Shown here: positions 32,387 through 39,179 of the stretch, in pieces | How the letters are laid out: the number at the start of each line of letters is the position of its first letter | Position numbering within the stretch: position 1 is the first letter of the stretch | Assembly: GCA_015056325.1 (NCBI GenBank) | Contig: SVGL01000019.1 | Coordinates: 1-39,179 of the forward strand | Direction of reading: 5' to 3' | DNA length: 39,179 nucleotides | DNA from: Clostridiales bacterium | GTDB taxonomy: Bacteria; Bacillota; Clostridia; Christensenellales; Aristaeellaceae | Notes under the pieces: model-generated | Told to the model about the DNA's origin: nothing | The model's input: only the letters and a program-made list of their open reading frames with translations | The model's database searches: none | Translations under genes and position numbers: made by a program

Positions 32387-32415
32387 TTGACACATAAAGT
32401 TCATGGTGATATGAT
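32387..32415 (+). promoter_or_regulatory. Sigma-A promoter of the gene at 32478
   Basis: TTGACA (32387-32392), 17-nt spacer, TATGAT (32410-32415): a strong promoter 63 nt before the start codon. Confidence 0.85.
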
Positions 32416-32477
32416 ATTGTCCAACTGATACGTGCGTTTTATTGATTCCGCGCACAGAAAAAAGGAGTGTTTTCCCA

Positions 32478-33125
32478 ATGGCTAAGGTCCACAAGGCTCG
32501 CAAGAGCAACACGAAGTACAATTTCCAGAAGAAAAAGATCAATCCCAAGCTGCTGCTGGTCATCCTGGCGGTCATCGTTGTTGCCGCCATCGGCCTGAAG
32601 GTCGCTTATGACAAGCACCTGAACGGTGAGTTCGAGGTTGCCGCCCCCACTGCCGAGCAGATGGCCAATATCGCCGACAACTGGGAAATCCTGAATACCC
32701 ACACCGACAAGATCATGAACTACTACACCCTGATGGGCCTGTCTGCTGACGGTACCGACGGCAGCGGCAACGTGCTGCTGATCTACACCGGCCATGAGGA
32801 CATCGAGGAGATCTCCATCCAGATCCTGGGTGCCCAGGAAGTCACCGAAGTGACCGCCACCGGCGCTTTCGCCCGCACCAACCTGGCTGACTTCATCAAC
32901 GGCGTTGCGCCTTGGAACCAGGCCGTCAAGCAGATCGTTGCTGAGAATGGCAAGTGTGCCATCGTCATCTATGACGAAGCCACCGAAGCCCTGGACGGCG
33001 CCATCCTGGCGGAAGTCATCGCTGAGCTGGAAGCCATCATCGCCGAAGGCCCCGTCGTGACCGAGGAAGCTCCCGCTGAGGAAGCTCCCGCCGAGACCAC
33101 CGAGGAAGCTCCTGCTGCTGAGTAA
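32478..33125 (+). CDS. Single-pass membrane protein of unknown function with acidic repeat tail
   Basis: I do not recognise this 215-residue protein. The N-terminus is strongly basic (AKVHKARKSNTKYNFQKKK), then one transmembrane helix (about 24-43, LLLVILAVIVVAAIGL), giving an N-in, C-out topology. The outer domain (about 50-185) is a mixed alpha/beta segment containing ILNTHTDKIMNYYTLMGLSA and VLLIYTGHEDIEEISI. The C-terminus is a low-complexity Glu/Ala/Pro tail with repeated EEAPAE units. ATG 32478 follows AAAGGAG. It is monocistronic, with a strong promoter and its own terminator, which suggests abundant expression. Confidence 0.8.
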   Translation: MAKVHKARKSNTKYNFQKKKINPKLLLVILAVIVVAAIGLKVAYDKHLNGEFEVAAPTAEQMANIADNWEILNTHTDKIMNYYTLMGLSADGTDGSGNVLLIYTGHEDIEEISIQILGAQEVTEVTATGAFARTNLADFINGVAPWNQAVKQIVAENGKCAIVIYDEATEALDGAILAEVIAELEAIIAEGPVVTEEAPAEEAPAETTEEAPAAE

Positions 33126-33148
33126 TCAGCCCCCAAAACAAGAAAAAG

Positions 33149-33176
33149 CCTCCTGCTTGTGCAGGAGGTTTTCCTT
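33149..33176. terminator. Terminator after the membrane-protein gene, usable on both strands
   Basis: CCTCCTGC (33149-33156), loop TTGT, GCAGGAGG (33161-33168), then TTTTCCTT; the other side is AAAAAG. It separates two convergent genes. Confidence 0.9.
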
Positions 33177-34143
33177 ATGCGTTGATATCCAGCCCAAAGC
33201 CGGCAAAGTGTACCGGGGGCGTCTGGGCGCGGTATGCTGCATCGCCGCCGGCAGCATTGACGCCGGCCACGCGCCCCATTGCCTCCGCCTCGGGCCAAAG
33301 GCCATACGAGATGCCGCAGGCTGCGCAGTCGCCCGCTGCGTACACATCCGGAGCGGAGGTCTGCATGTGCTCGTCCACGATGATCTTGCGATCCACCCGG
33401 ATGCCCGCTGCGGCTGCGATCTCTGCATTGGCACGGATGCCGGCAGAGACAATCACCAGATCCGCCGGGAGGCTGCGCCCGTCCTTCAGGTGGAGGCCGG
33501 TGTCATCCAGCCTGACGGCGCTGGCGCAGGTGTAGAGCTTCACGCCATGATCCTTCATCGCGCGGGCGATTTGTTCGGAGGTGTCGGCATCCACCTGGCG
33601 GGCCATGACCCGGGCGTCGAATTCCACCACGGATACGGTGAGTCCGCCCTGATGCAGGCTCCAGGCGGCCTCCAGCCCGAGCACGCCGCCGCCGATGACC
33701 ACGGCGTTCCTGGAGGATTTGGCCAGCTCCCGGACGCGGATGGCATCCGTCATTTCGCGCACAGCGATGACATTGGGCCTGTCGCTGCCCTCAAAAGCCG
33801 GGATGAAGCACCGTGCGCCCAGGGCATACACCAGCTTGTCATAAGTGAAGACGTTGCCATCCTTCAGGCTGATGGTCTTCTTCTCCACGTTGATGGCGGA
33901 AACGGTGCGGCCGTTCAGCGTCACGATATCCCGGCCCGGCGCGTCGTACCAGGCGGCCGTCTCGATGGCAATATCCGCTGCAGAAACACTTCCCAGCAGC
34001 TGCTTGGTCAGCGCGGGGCGGTAGTAGGGGAAGGCGCTCTCGCCGGAAAGCATAACAATCAGCCCGCTCTTATCGGTTTCGCGGATGGCCTTTGCGGCGG
34101 ACAGGGCGGCAATTCCCCCGCCGAGGATAAAATAGCGCTTCAT
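33175..34143 (-). CDS. Small FAD/NAD(P)-dependent oxidoreductase (rubredoxin-reductase-like)
   Basis: A 322-residue pyridine-nucleotide-disulphide-oxidoreductase fold without dimerisation domain. The FAD-binding motif is YFILGGGIAALSAAKAI and the NAD-binding motif is AVVIGGGVLGLEAAWSL. The second FAD region is SAPDVYAAGDCAAC, and the N-terminal substrate loop includes YYRPALTKQLLG, as in NADH:rubredoxin reductases and NirB-type N-terminal domains. It probably passes electrons from NAD(P)H to a small redox carrier. ATG 34143 is 8 nt from AAGGAG. It is divergent from the Coat_F/ferritin-like gene, with a promoter at 34175-34202. Confidence 0.88.
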   Translation of the reverse strand: MKRYFILGGGIAALSAAKAIRETDKSGLIVMLSGESAFPYYRPALTKQLLGSVSAADIAIETAAWYDAPGRDIVTLNGRTVSAINVEKKTISLKDGNVFTYDKLVYALGARCFIPAFEGSDRPNVIAVREMTDAIRVRELAKSSRNAVVIGGGVLGLEAAWSLHQGGLTVSVVEFDARVMARQVDADTSEQIARAMKDHGVKLYTCASAVRLDDTGLHLKDGRSLPADLVIVSAGIRANAEIAAAAGIRVDRKIIVDEHMQTSAPDVYAAGDCAACGISYGLWPEAEAMGRVAGVNAAGGDAAYRAQTPPVHFAGFGLDINA

Positions 34144-34174
34144 GTGCATCGCTCCTTCAGGTGTCGTTGGGTTC

Positions 34175-34202
34175 ATCATACCGTGTTCTGAGAAAGTTGA
34201 AA
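34175..34202 (-). promoter_or_regulatory. Candidate promoter of the FAD/NAD oxidoreductase gene
   Basis: On the minus strand TTTCAA (34202-34197), 16-nt spacer, TATGAT (34180-34175), about 32 nt upstream of the start. Confidence 0.55.
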
Positions 34203-34256
34203 CATCCGTGCATGAAAAATCCAGGTTGGGACAAACTGCATGCCGAGGTGATGAAC

Positions 34257-34712
34257 ATGAACTGGACGCAAAAAGAAACGTCCCTCCTGAAAGACCTGAA
34301 GGACCAGGAACAGCTTTGCGTGGACAAGTACGCCGAGTATGCCAAGCGGGCCCACGACCCGGAGCTCAAGCAACTCTTTGAGGACATCCGCCAGACCGAG
34401 CAGCAGCATCTGACCACGGTCTGCAACTGGCTGGGCGAACAGCCGCCCAAGGCCTGGGATCTGGTGGGCGCGCAGCACCGCGGCGTCAACAAATTTGCCG
34501 ACGATCCCGCCGCCAAGGAAGAAGACAAATACCTCTGCCAGGACGCCTTGTGCACCGAGAAGGAGGTCAGCGGGGCCTACAACACCAGCATCTTTGAGTT
34601 CCGCGATCCGCAGGTGCGCCAGCAGCTGCACCAGATTCAGGGCGCAGAGCAGAAGCATGGCGAGATGATCTACCAGTACATGGCCAAGAGCGGCATGTAT
34701 CAGGCACAGTAA
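34257..34712 (+). CDS. Coat_F-type spore coat / ferritin-like protein
   Basis: A 151-residue helical protein of the CotF-like family. The start MNWTQKETSLLKDLKDQEQL is characteristic, followed by DPELKQLFEDIRQTEQQHL, with an EExxH-like E-Q-Q-H pair. C-terminal helices include FRDPQVRQQLHQIQGAEQKH. The family is related to ferritin-like four-helix proteins and is found in spore formers. The ATG at 34257 is 6 nt after GAGGTG; an earlier in-frame ATG lacks a ribosome site. No clear promoter was found, so it could be read from a sporulation-type promoter that I cannot recognise by eye. Confidence 0.85.
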   Translation: MNWTQKETSLLKDLKDQEQLCVDKYAEYAKRAHDPELKQLFEDIRQTEQQHLTTVCNWLGEQPPKAWDLVGAQHRGVNKFADDPAAKEEDKYLCQDALCTEKEVSGAYNTSIFEFRDPQVRQQLHQIQGAEQKHGEMIYQYMAKSGMYQAQ

Positions 34713-34720
34713 CAAAAAGG

Positions 34721-34757
34721 GGGCTGCCGCATGTGTCTACAGACAGTGCAGCAGCCC
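34721..34757. terminator. Bidirectional terminator between two convergent genes
   Basis: GGGCTGC (34721-34727) pairs with GCAGCCC (34751-34757) around a partly paired loop. A-tract GGG on the left and TTT on the right give T-runs in both directions (TTTTTG on the minus strand). Confidence 0.75.
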
Positions 34758-34767
34758 TTTGAGGTGT

Positions 34768-35979
34768 TTACTGTTTGGCGTCCTCCAGCGGGATGACCTT
34801 TGAAATGTCCAGCTCATTTTCAATCAGGCCGTCCTGCTTGAGCATCTTCTCCAGGATTTCCACGTCCAGCGTGGCGCTGAGCATCTCGCCCTTGTAGAGA
34901 TGATCCAGCAGCTTCTGGCAGGCATCAAGGATCATGTCCAGGCCCTTAAGTGTGGAGGTGCGAACCTCGTCAACCCTTTCCGTGGATACGCCGCTGAGGC
35001 TGATCTTTCGGAAGGCGCTTACCAGGTGCAGCGCGGTGGGCAGGTAGTAATTCAGCAACCGACGGCATTGCTGCTCCCGGGCTGGGACTTCCTGGGCGGC
35101 TTTGATAATGCGGCGGCATATCGTGATCAGGGCATCTGCCTTGGCGTGCACGGCCTGATCGCTCATCTGATCGGCCTCATCCTGAATCTGCCGCAGCATT
35201 TCCGCGGCTTTGTCGGTGAAGGGCGCGTTGGCGGAAGCTTCAGGGAGCCTTGCCGGTTCAGCGGGCTTCCGGCGGCGCAGCAGGATCATCACCAATGCAG
35301 CCGTCATCACGGCAACGGCCAGCACGGGGTAGATAGGAACAACAGGCGTCTCAGATTGCGTGGGCAGCTCATCGAGGGGTGCTGTATCGGTGATGACGTA
35401 GACAGGTGCATCGCCGGCATGGGCGGCAGGATACCCCTCATAATCGATGTAGAGTGTGGCGGCGTAGCGGCGAACCTCCCCGTTGACCTCGTAGCTGTAC
35501 AAGTATACCTGATCGATCAGCACCGGTGCGCCCTGTGCGTCACGGGGCAGATAGATGGGTTCCTGGTAAACATCCGTCAATGTGATCGGCGCAGAGAGGG
35601 TGTATTCTCCGCTGCGGCGGTTACCGGAGCCTACCCAGAGGGTTGCCTTGTGGGGAATGTCGATCACGACGGTGCCGATCAGCAGTGCATTGCCGTCCGG
35701 CGTGACAGAGAACTGCCCGGAGGGAAGCGTCATTTCGTACACAGCGCGGGTCTTGCCGCCGTAGACCATCAGGGCTTCCTTGAAGCTGAAACGGTCATCC
35801 TCCAGCAGGTATTCTTCCCCCTGAAAGATCAGCTTGTTCACCTCATTGTTGAGATGCATCTGGAAAGCCTCATCCCCATAGTGCATATCTGGGAAGGTCA
35901 CGGCCGTGTCAGCCTGTGCCGCCCCGAAAAGAAGGCAAAGCGTGCAGACCAGCAGAAGAAACGTGTTAAGCTTTTTCAT
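34768..35979 (-). CDS. Exported/membrane protein with cytoplasmic XpaC-like domain
   Basis: A 403-residue protein. The signal peptide is about 1-23 (MKKLNTFLLLVCTLCLLFGA, cleavage near AQA-DT). A beta-rich extracytoplasmic domain spans about 24-210, and a transmembrane helix about 215-234 (VLAVAVMTAALVMILL) is followed by RRRK. The cytoplasmic helical domain (about 255-395) contains RRLLNYYLPTALHLVSAF and TLDVEILEKMLKQDGL. These are close to XpaC (5-bromo-4-chloroindolyl-phosphate hydrolysis protein), a family linked to TelA but without known biochemistry. No telA is nearby. ATG 35979 follows AAAGGAT. It lies 26 nt from acpS on the same strand. Confidence 0.75.
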   Translation of the reverse strand: MKKLNTFLLLVCTLCLLFGAAQADTAVTFPDMHYGDEAFQMHLNNEVNKLIFQGEEYLLEDDRFSFKEALMVYGGKTRAVYEMTLPSGQFSVTPDGNALLIGTVVIDIPHKATLWVGSGNRRSGEYTLSAPITLTDVYQEPIYLPRDAQGAPVLIDQVYLYSYEVNGEVRRYAATLYIDYEGYPAAHAGDAPVYVITDTAPLDELPTQSETPVVPIYPVLAVAVMTAALVMILLRRRKPAEPARLPEASANAPFTDKAAEMLRQIQDEADQMSDQAVHAKADALITICRRIIKAAQEVPAREQQCRRLLNYYLPTALHLVSAFRKISLSGVSTERVDEVRTSTLKGLDMILDACQKLLDHLYKGEMLSATLDVEILEKMLKQDGLIENELDISKVIPLEDAKQ

Positions 35980-36005
35980 GGTGTTCTGTATCCTTTCCGT
36001 GGGGT

Positions 36006-36365
36006 TCAGGCCTGCCAGACAGCCATGGCGGCGGCCATACCGGCCTCGTGGGTGATGGACAGCAGGAAATGACCGCCTTTTTCTGCGGCCTTGCCCGTCA
36101 GGGTGACAACGGGCTGTCCCAGATCGGTGTGGGTAATGCTGATGTCCGTCATGGGGAGGGTAAGTCCCGTGCCCAGGGCCTTCAAAATGGCTTCCTTCGC
36201 GGCGAAAAGCCCGGCCATGGTCTGGGCGGCAGTCACGCCCTTGCTGCGGATGTAGGCTTGCTCCTCCTCGGTGAACAGCCGCCGCAGGGGGTAGTCGTCC
36301 TCCAGCCAGCGCTGCATTCGCGCGATTTCGCACAAATCCAGCCCAATTCCGCGAATATCAGACAT
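36006..36365 (-). CDS. acpS: Holo-[acyl-carrier-protein] synthase
   Basis: Transfers the 4'-phosphopantetheine arm from CoA to the serine of acyl carrier protein, starting fatty-acid synthesis. The 119 residues are typical. The magnesium-binding motif GIGLDLCEIARM is at the N-terminus, and the second, FAAKEAILKALG, at about 54-65. SITHEAGMAAAMAV ends the fold. The ATG at 36365 lies inside the birA end (8-nt overlap), with GGAG upstream, so it is coupled to birA. Confidence 0.95.
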   Translation of the reverse strand: MSDIRGIGLDLCEIARMQRWLEDDYPLRRLFTEEEQAYIRSKGVTAAQTMAGLFAAKEAILKALGTGLTLPMTDISITHTDLGQPVVTLTGKAAEKGGHFLLSITHEAGMAAAMAVWQA

Positions 36366-37149
36366 AGCCCATCACTCCTCTCACGCTCACGTCGCCCGCC
36401 AGCACCCGGCGGAGCTCGCTCTCTGTGCGTACCAGCAGTGCGCCGGTTTCGTCAATGTCCTCTGCGGTGCCGGTAAAGCTGTTATCAGCTCCCAGCACAT
36501 GCACCTGGCTGCCCAGGGTGATGCACTCCCGGCGGAAGTCCTGAGCGATGCCTGAGAAGCCATGCTGCTCCACGGCAGTCAGTGCATCCTCCAGCGCGGC
36601 CAGGTACGCCGCGACGATGGCGCCCCGGTCAGGAATGTCCGCGCATTCCTCAATGGAGGTGGCACGCGCGGCCAGCTCCGGGGGATAAGCGCCCCGGCGG
36701 ACGTTCAGCCCTGTGCCAGCCACGACGTAGTACCCCTGCGCCTCAAAGCCCATCTCAAGCAGGATGCCGCAGAGCTTCTTGCCCTGCAGCACCAGGTCGT
36801 TGGGCCACTTGACCTTCGCGTCCAGCGAGGTCACTTGGCGGACGGCTTTCGTCATCGCCAGCGCGCAGCAGAAGGTGATCAGCGGGGCGCTTTCGACGGG
36901 CATATTGGGCCTAAGCAGTACGCTCAGCCACACGCCCTGTCCCTCGGGGGAGGACCAGGTGCGGTCCATGCGGCCGCGTCCGGCGGTCTGGCACTCACAC
37001 AGGCACAGGCTGCCATGGGGCGCGCCTTGGCGTGCCATGTCCTTGAGGACGAGGTTGGTGGAGGTCAGCGTGTGCTCGTAGTGATTGACGGCGCGGCCCA
37101 GGGCGCGGGTTTGCAGCAGGGAAGTCCAGTGGGCGGGCAGGAGGGACAT
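36358..37149 (-). CDS. birA: Biotin--[acetyl-CoA carboxylase] ligase, without N-terminal DNA-binding domain
   Basis: Activates biotin with ATP and attaches it to carboxylase carrier domains. The 263 residues form the catalytic and C-terminal domains only: STNLVLKDMA (near the start), the biotin/AMP loop TAGRGRMDRTWSSPEGQGVW, KWPNDLVLQGKKLCGIL and GTGLNV, then a C-terminal SH3-like segment. The helix-turn-helix of bifunctional BirA repressors is missing, so it should not regulate biotin genes. It has its own promoter and is coupled to acpS; both serve carrier-protein modification in fatty-acid synthesis. Confidence 0.95.
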   Translation of the reverse strand: MSLLPAHWTSLLQTRALGRAVNHYEHTLTSTNLVLKDMARQGAPHGSLCLCECQTAGRGRMDRTWSSPEGQGVWLSVLLRPNMPVESAPLITFCCALAMTKAVRQVTSLDAKVKWPNDLVLQGKKLCGILLEMGFEAQGYYVVAGTGLNVRRGAYPPELAARATSIEECADIPDRGAIVAAYLAALEDALTAVEQHGFSGIAQDFRRECITLGSQVHVLGADNSFTGTAEDIDETGALLVRTESELRRVLAGDVSVRGVMGYV

Positions 37150-37179
37150 GGGATCAGCTCCAATTGGTGTGATGAGGAT

Positions 37180-37208
37180 ATTGTACCTGATTTGCAGCGG
37201 GTTGGCAA
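37180..37208 (-). promoter_or_regulatory. Sigma-A promoter of birA-acpS
   Basis: On the minus strand TTGCCA (37208-37203), 17-nt spacer, TACAAT (37185-37180), about 30 nt before the birA start. Confidence 0.78.
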
Positions 37209-37241
37209 GGGATGGCGAATTGTAAATTCTTCGGCGGAGGG

Positions 37242-37270
37242 TTGACGGCGCGGCGGGGAGGGGGTATCAT
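37242..37270 (+). promoter_or_regulatory. Sigma-A promoter of the membrane-protein gene at 37294
   Basis: TTGACG (37242-37247), a 17-nt G-rich spacer, TATCAT (37265-37270), 23 nt before the start codon. Confidence 0.7.
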
Positions 37271-37293
37271 GGAGAAAAAGGAGGCGATTCGCC

Positions 37294-37734
37294 ATGACAA
37301 GATGGCAGCGGTTCTGCTGGGCGCTGGGATATACGATGCTGACCGTATTCGGTGTGTTTATGTGGATGTACGCCACGGATACAGGCGTGTTCAACTGCCT
37401 TGGCGCGACGTCGTTGATTTATGGCCTTGGGGTCGGTGCTTACGCAGAGAATGAGTTGATTGGCGGTGCCATGTTTATTCTTTTCCTGACGATAGGTGCG
37501 GGGCTGCTGATCGTGCCTGTGCTGACTGCATTCAATCTGAAAGTGCCTGTGTATGTGCTGATGGGGCTGGACGTGCTGGGCCGTATCATTTTGATCGTCA
37601 ATAAGGCACTGGATCGGGATGCATATATGCTGGGGGAGATCATCCTTGGCCTGATCGTGTCCATCGGCGTGCTGGCTGGGACGATCCGCATGTTCCGTCA
37701 GCCGGAAAAGACTGCAGAAGCGCAGGTGCTATGA
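37294..37734 (+). CDS. Small integral membrane protein of unknown function
   Basis: A 146-residue hydrophobic protein with about four helices (roughly 9-29, 53-78, 82-103 and 113-133) and short loops, ending in a charged cytoplasmic tail. It contains no motif I recognise. ATG 37294 follows AAAAGGAGG and has a promoter of its own. It stands divergent from birA and upstream of rpsO, with no link to either apparent. Confidence 0.75.
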   Translation: MTRWQRFCWALGYTMLTVFGVFMWMYATDTGVFNCLGATSLIYGLGVGAYAENELIGGAMFILFLTIGAGLLIVPVLTAFNLKVPVYVLMGLDVLGRIILIVNKALDRDAYMLGEIILGLIVSIGVLAGTIRMFRQPEKTAEAQVL

Positions 37735-37804
37735 GTGGTTGCACTTGCCTCGCTAATTTCGCATAAATTCCCCCTTCCCGGCGAAAATAATGCGTGAAAC
37801 CCCA

Positions 37805-37833
37805 TTTACAAACGGCAGGAAATCTGCTACAAT
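37805..37833 (+). promoter_or_regulatory. Sigma-A promoter of rpsO
   Basis: TTTACA (37805-37810), 17-nt spacer, TACAAT (37828-37833). The leader to the start codon is about 115 nt. Confidence 0.82.
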
Positions 37834-37839
37834 AGCGTG

Positions 37840-37956
37840 TGGGTCTGTGAACCTCCCGCGCAGGCGTCCGATCACTCCGACGGCGCACTTCGTAGGAAGG
37901 CGATTGCCCGCAAATAAAGCCGTCCATGATGACGGCAAGAAAATGGAGGAATCCCC
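37840..37956 (+). promoter_or_regulatory. Structured rpsO leader, candidate S15 autoregulatory site
   Basis: The leader contains GCCGTC-CATGAT-GACGGC (37919-37936), a perfect 6-bp hairpin just before the GGAGG ribosome site. A GGCGTCCG/CGACGGCG-rich segment further up (about 37863-37883) could pair alternatively with the same GACGGC. S15 is known to repress its own mRNA through leader structures in several phyla. Whether this leader does so is inference. Confidence 0.45.
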
Positions 37957-38226
37957 ATGAATCTGGCCGAAATGACCAAGTCCGAGATCATCGCCGCCTT
38001 TGCCCAGCACGAGGGCGACACCGGCTCCCCCGAGGTGCAGGTTGCTCTGCTGACTGCTCGCATCAATCACCTGAACGAGCACCTGAAGAAGAACCGCAAC
38101 GACCATCACTCCAACCGCGGCCTGCTGCTGATGGTTGGTCAGCGCCGTGGTCTGCTGGAGTACCTCAAGAAGACCGACATCGAGCGCTACCGTGCTCTGA
38201 TCGCCAAGCTGAACCTGCGTAAGTAA
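37957..38226 (+). CDS. rpsO: Small ribosomal subunit protein uS15
   Basis: The 89-residue primary-binding 30S protein that contacts the 16S rRNA central domain. Highly conserved segments are [60 protein letters not shown] and a terminal NLRK. The start ATG 37957 has GGAGG upstream. It precedes pnp, the usual rpsO-pnp order in bacteria. Confidence 0.99.
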   Translation: MNLAEMTKSEIIAAFAQHEGDTGSPEVQVALLTARINHLNEHLKKNRNDHHSNRGLLLMVGQRRGLLEYLKKTDIERYRALIAKLNLRK

Positions 38227-38540
38227 TGCGGGGCAGGCCCCGCGGCCATTTCCGCCAATCTTGGATGACGGTTGAGTCGTCTTCCGCGACTGGAACTTGT
38301 CTGACGCTTGAATGACGGAATGGTGGGGCAGCGATCGACTGGCGGTTTGTATAGCTGGAACCGCTGTTGGGGTTTAAAGCCCTTGCAGCGGTTCTGCTAT
38401 GCAACGGACAATCCCCATGTAAGCAAGCCAGGGGATGTTATCCCATGAAAATCCTTAGGGGTTTTCAAACGATAGCATCTCCCGGCTGAATAGGGCAGGG
38501 CGTGGCGCTCTGCCTGTGTGTAGAAGAAGGAGAAGAGAAA
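38227..38540 (+). other. rpsO-pnp intergenic region with several hairpins
   Basis: No gene is seen. Three stems are clear: GCGGGG/CCCCGC (38228-38243) directly after the rpsO stop, without a T-run; AACCGCTG/CAGCGGTT (38359-38393); and GAAAATCC/GGGTTTTC (38447-38466, one G-T pair). No convincing sigma-A promoter was found, so pnp may be read through from rpsO. Elsewhere PNPase is autoregulated through its leader RNA. Confidence 0.5.
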
Positions 38541-39179
38541 ATGGAAGCCAAGAAGTATACAATGGACCTGGCTGGCCACAAGCTCAGCCTGGAATTCGGC
38601 AAGTACTGCGAGCAGGCTGCCGGCTCCGTGTGGGTGTCCCTGGATGACACCGTCGTGATGGTCAACGCCACCATGTCTCCCGTGGCCCGTCCCGGCGTGG
38701 ACTTCTTCCCCCTGGCTGTTGACGTCGAGGAGAAGCAGTACGCTGCCGGCAAGATCCCCGGCGGCTTCATCAAGCGCGAGGGCCGTCCCACCGAGAAGGC
38801 GACCCTGACCTGCCGCCTGATCGACCGTCCCCTGCGTCCCCTGTTCCCCAAGGGCATGCGCAACGACGTGCAGGTGGTTGCCACCATCCTGAGCGTTGAC
38901 AAGCAGAATCCCCCGGAGATCCCCGCCATGATCGGTTCTTCCATCGCGCTGGCTGTGTCCGATATTCCGTGGGGCGGCCCCACCGGCTCTGTCGTGGTGG
39001 GCCTGATCGACGGCGAGTTCGTCTGCTGCCCCACCGAGGAGCAGATGGCTGCTTCCCAGATGCACCTGACCGTGTCCGGCACCCGCGACGCTGTGCTGAT
39101 GGTTGAAGCCGGCGCCAAGGAAGTGTCCGAGAAGGTCATGCTGGACGCCATCATGTTCGCCCATGACTGGATCAAGAAG
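38541..39179 (+). CDS. pnp: Polyribonucleotide nucleotidyltransferase (PNPase), 3' truncated by window edge
   Basis: Phosphorolytic 3'-to-5' exoribonuclease of RNA turnover. The first 213 residues are present, covering the first RNase PH domain. Conserved segments are [52 protein letters not shown] and [20 protein letters not shown], then [17 protein letters not shown] and [11 protein letters not shown] 38541 follows AAGGAG. The frame is open to the right edge. It stands in the usual place after rpsO. Confidence 0.98.
   Translation, partial: MEAKKYTMDLAGHKLSLEFGKYCEQAAGSVWVSLDDTVVMVNATMSPVARPGVDFFPLAVDVEEKQYAAGKIPGGFIKREGRPTEKATLTCRLIDRPLRPLFPKGMRNDVQVVATILSVDKQNPPEIPAMIGSSIALAVSDIPWGGPTGSVVVGLIDGEFVCCPTEEQMAASQMHLTVSGTRDAVLMVEAGAKEVSEKVMLDAIMFAHDWIKK

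Noticed and set aside
34900..36072. 390-codon plus-strand frame opposite the XpaC-like gene
   Set aside because: No ribosome site; the opposite strand encodes a signal peptide, membrane helix and recognisable domain.

Overview
The window reads as ordinary chromosome of a GC-rich, spore-lineage anaerobic member of the Bacillota (Clostridia-like). The evidence is the CtsR-McsA-McsB-ClpC protein-quality operon with a CtsR box, a Coat_F-type spore coat protein, GerMN-domain lipoproteins, Shine-Dalgarno sites of the AGGAGG type at nearly every gene, and sigma-A promoters of the TTGACA-17-TATAAT type. The genus cannot be fixed from the sequence. The high GC content produces many long antisense open frames; these have been left out. 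No rRNA, tRNA, CRISPR array, transposase or prophage gene was seen.

Layout. 1-2.1 kb: 3' end of dnaK, its terminator, a paired inverted-repeat element and dnaJ. 2.2-5.8 kb: a small conserved-motif protein running into the end of a serine hydrolase, then (minus strand) a ProB-like kinase, a flavodoxin-like protein, shikimate kinase and chorismate mutase behind one promoter. 5.9-6.9 kb: a visibly more AT-rich membrane acyltransferase. 7.1-11.9 kb: ctsR-mcsA-mcsB-clpC. 11.9-13.5 kb: ECF sigma factor and a putative anti-sigma/DUF4179-like partner. 13.6-21.2 kb (minus): response regulator, histidine kinase, two GerMN lipoproteins, a degenerate P-type-ATPase-like membrane protein and an HtrA-like protease. 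This order parallels the WalRK-WalHI-(WalJ)-HtrA locus of other Bacillota, with unusual middle members. 21.3-26.5 kb (minus): an orphan MacB-type ATPase, a roughly 290-bp structured element between two copies of one terminator, an M19 dipeptidase, a two-part glycosyltransferase-like protein, and a ZnuB/ZnuC-type metal ABC transporter.

26.6-34.1 kb: rpiB; an XRE regulator with a small companion; a DUF3237-alpha/beta-hydrolase fusion; metF; a GH31 alpha-glucosidase with a candidate cre site; a single-pass membrane protein of unknown role; and a small FAD/NAD oxidoreductase facing a Coat_F/ferritin-like gene. 34.7-39.2 kb: a secreted/membrane protein with a cytoplasmic XpaC-like domain, acpS, birA, a four-helix membrane protein, rpsO with a structured leader, and the 5' part of pnp.

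The most interesting part is the signalling locus at 13.6-21.3 kb. It encodes a catalytically dead-looking P-type ATPase relative (phosphorylation and TGD motifs replaced, A domain absent) in place of a standard accessory gene. One 10-base sequence occurs both in the regulator promoter and upstream of the protease, suggesting a shared regulon. The claims about system function are inferences from gene order and motifs read by eye; no database search was made.
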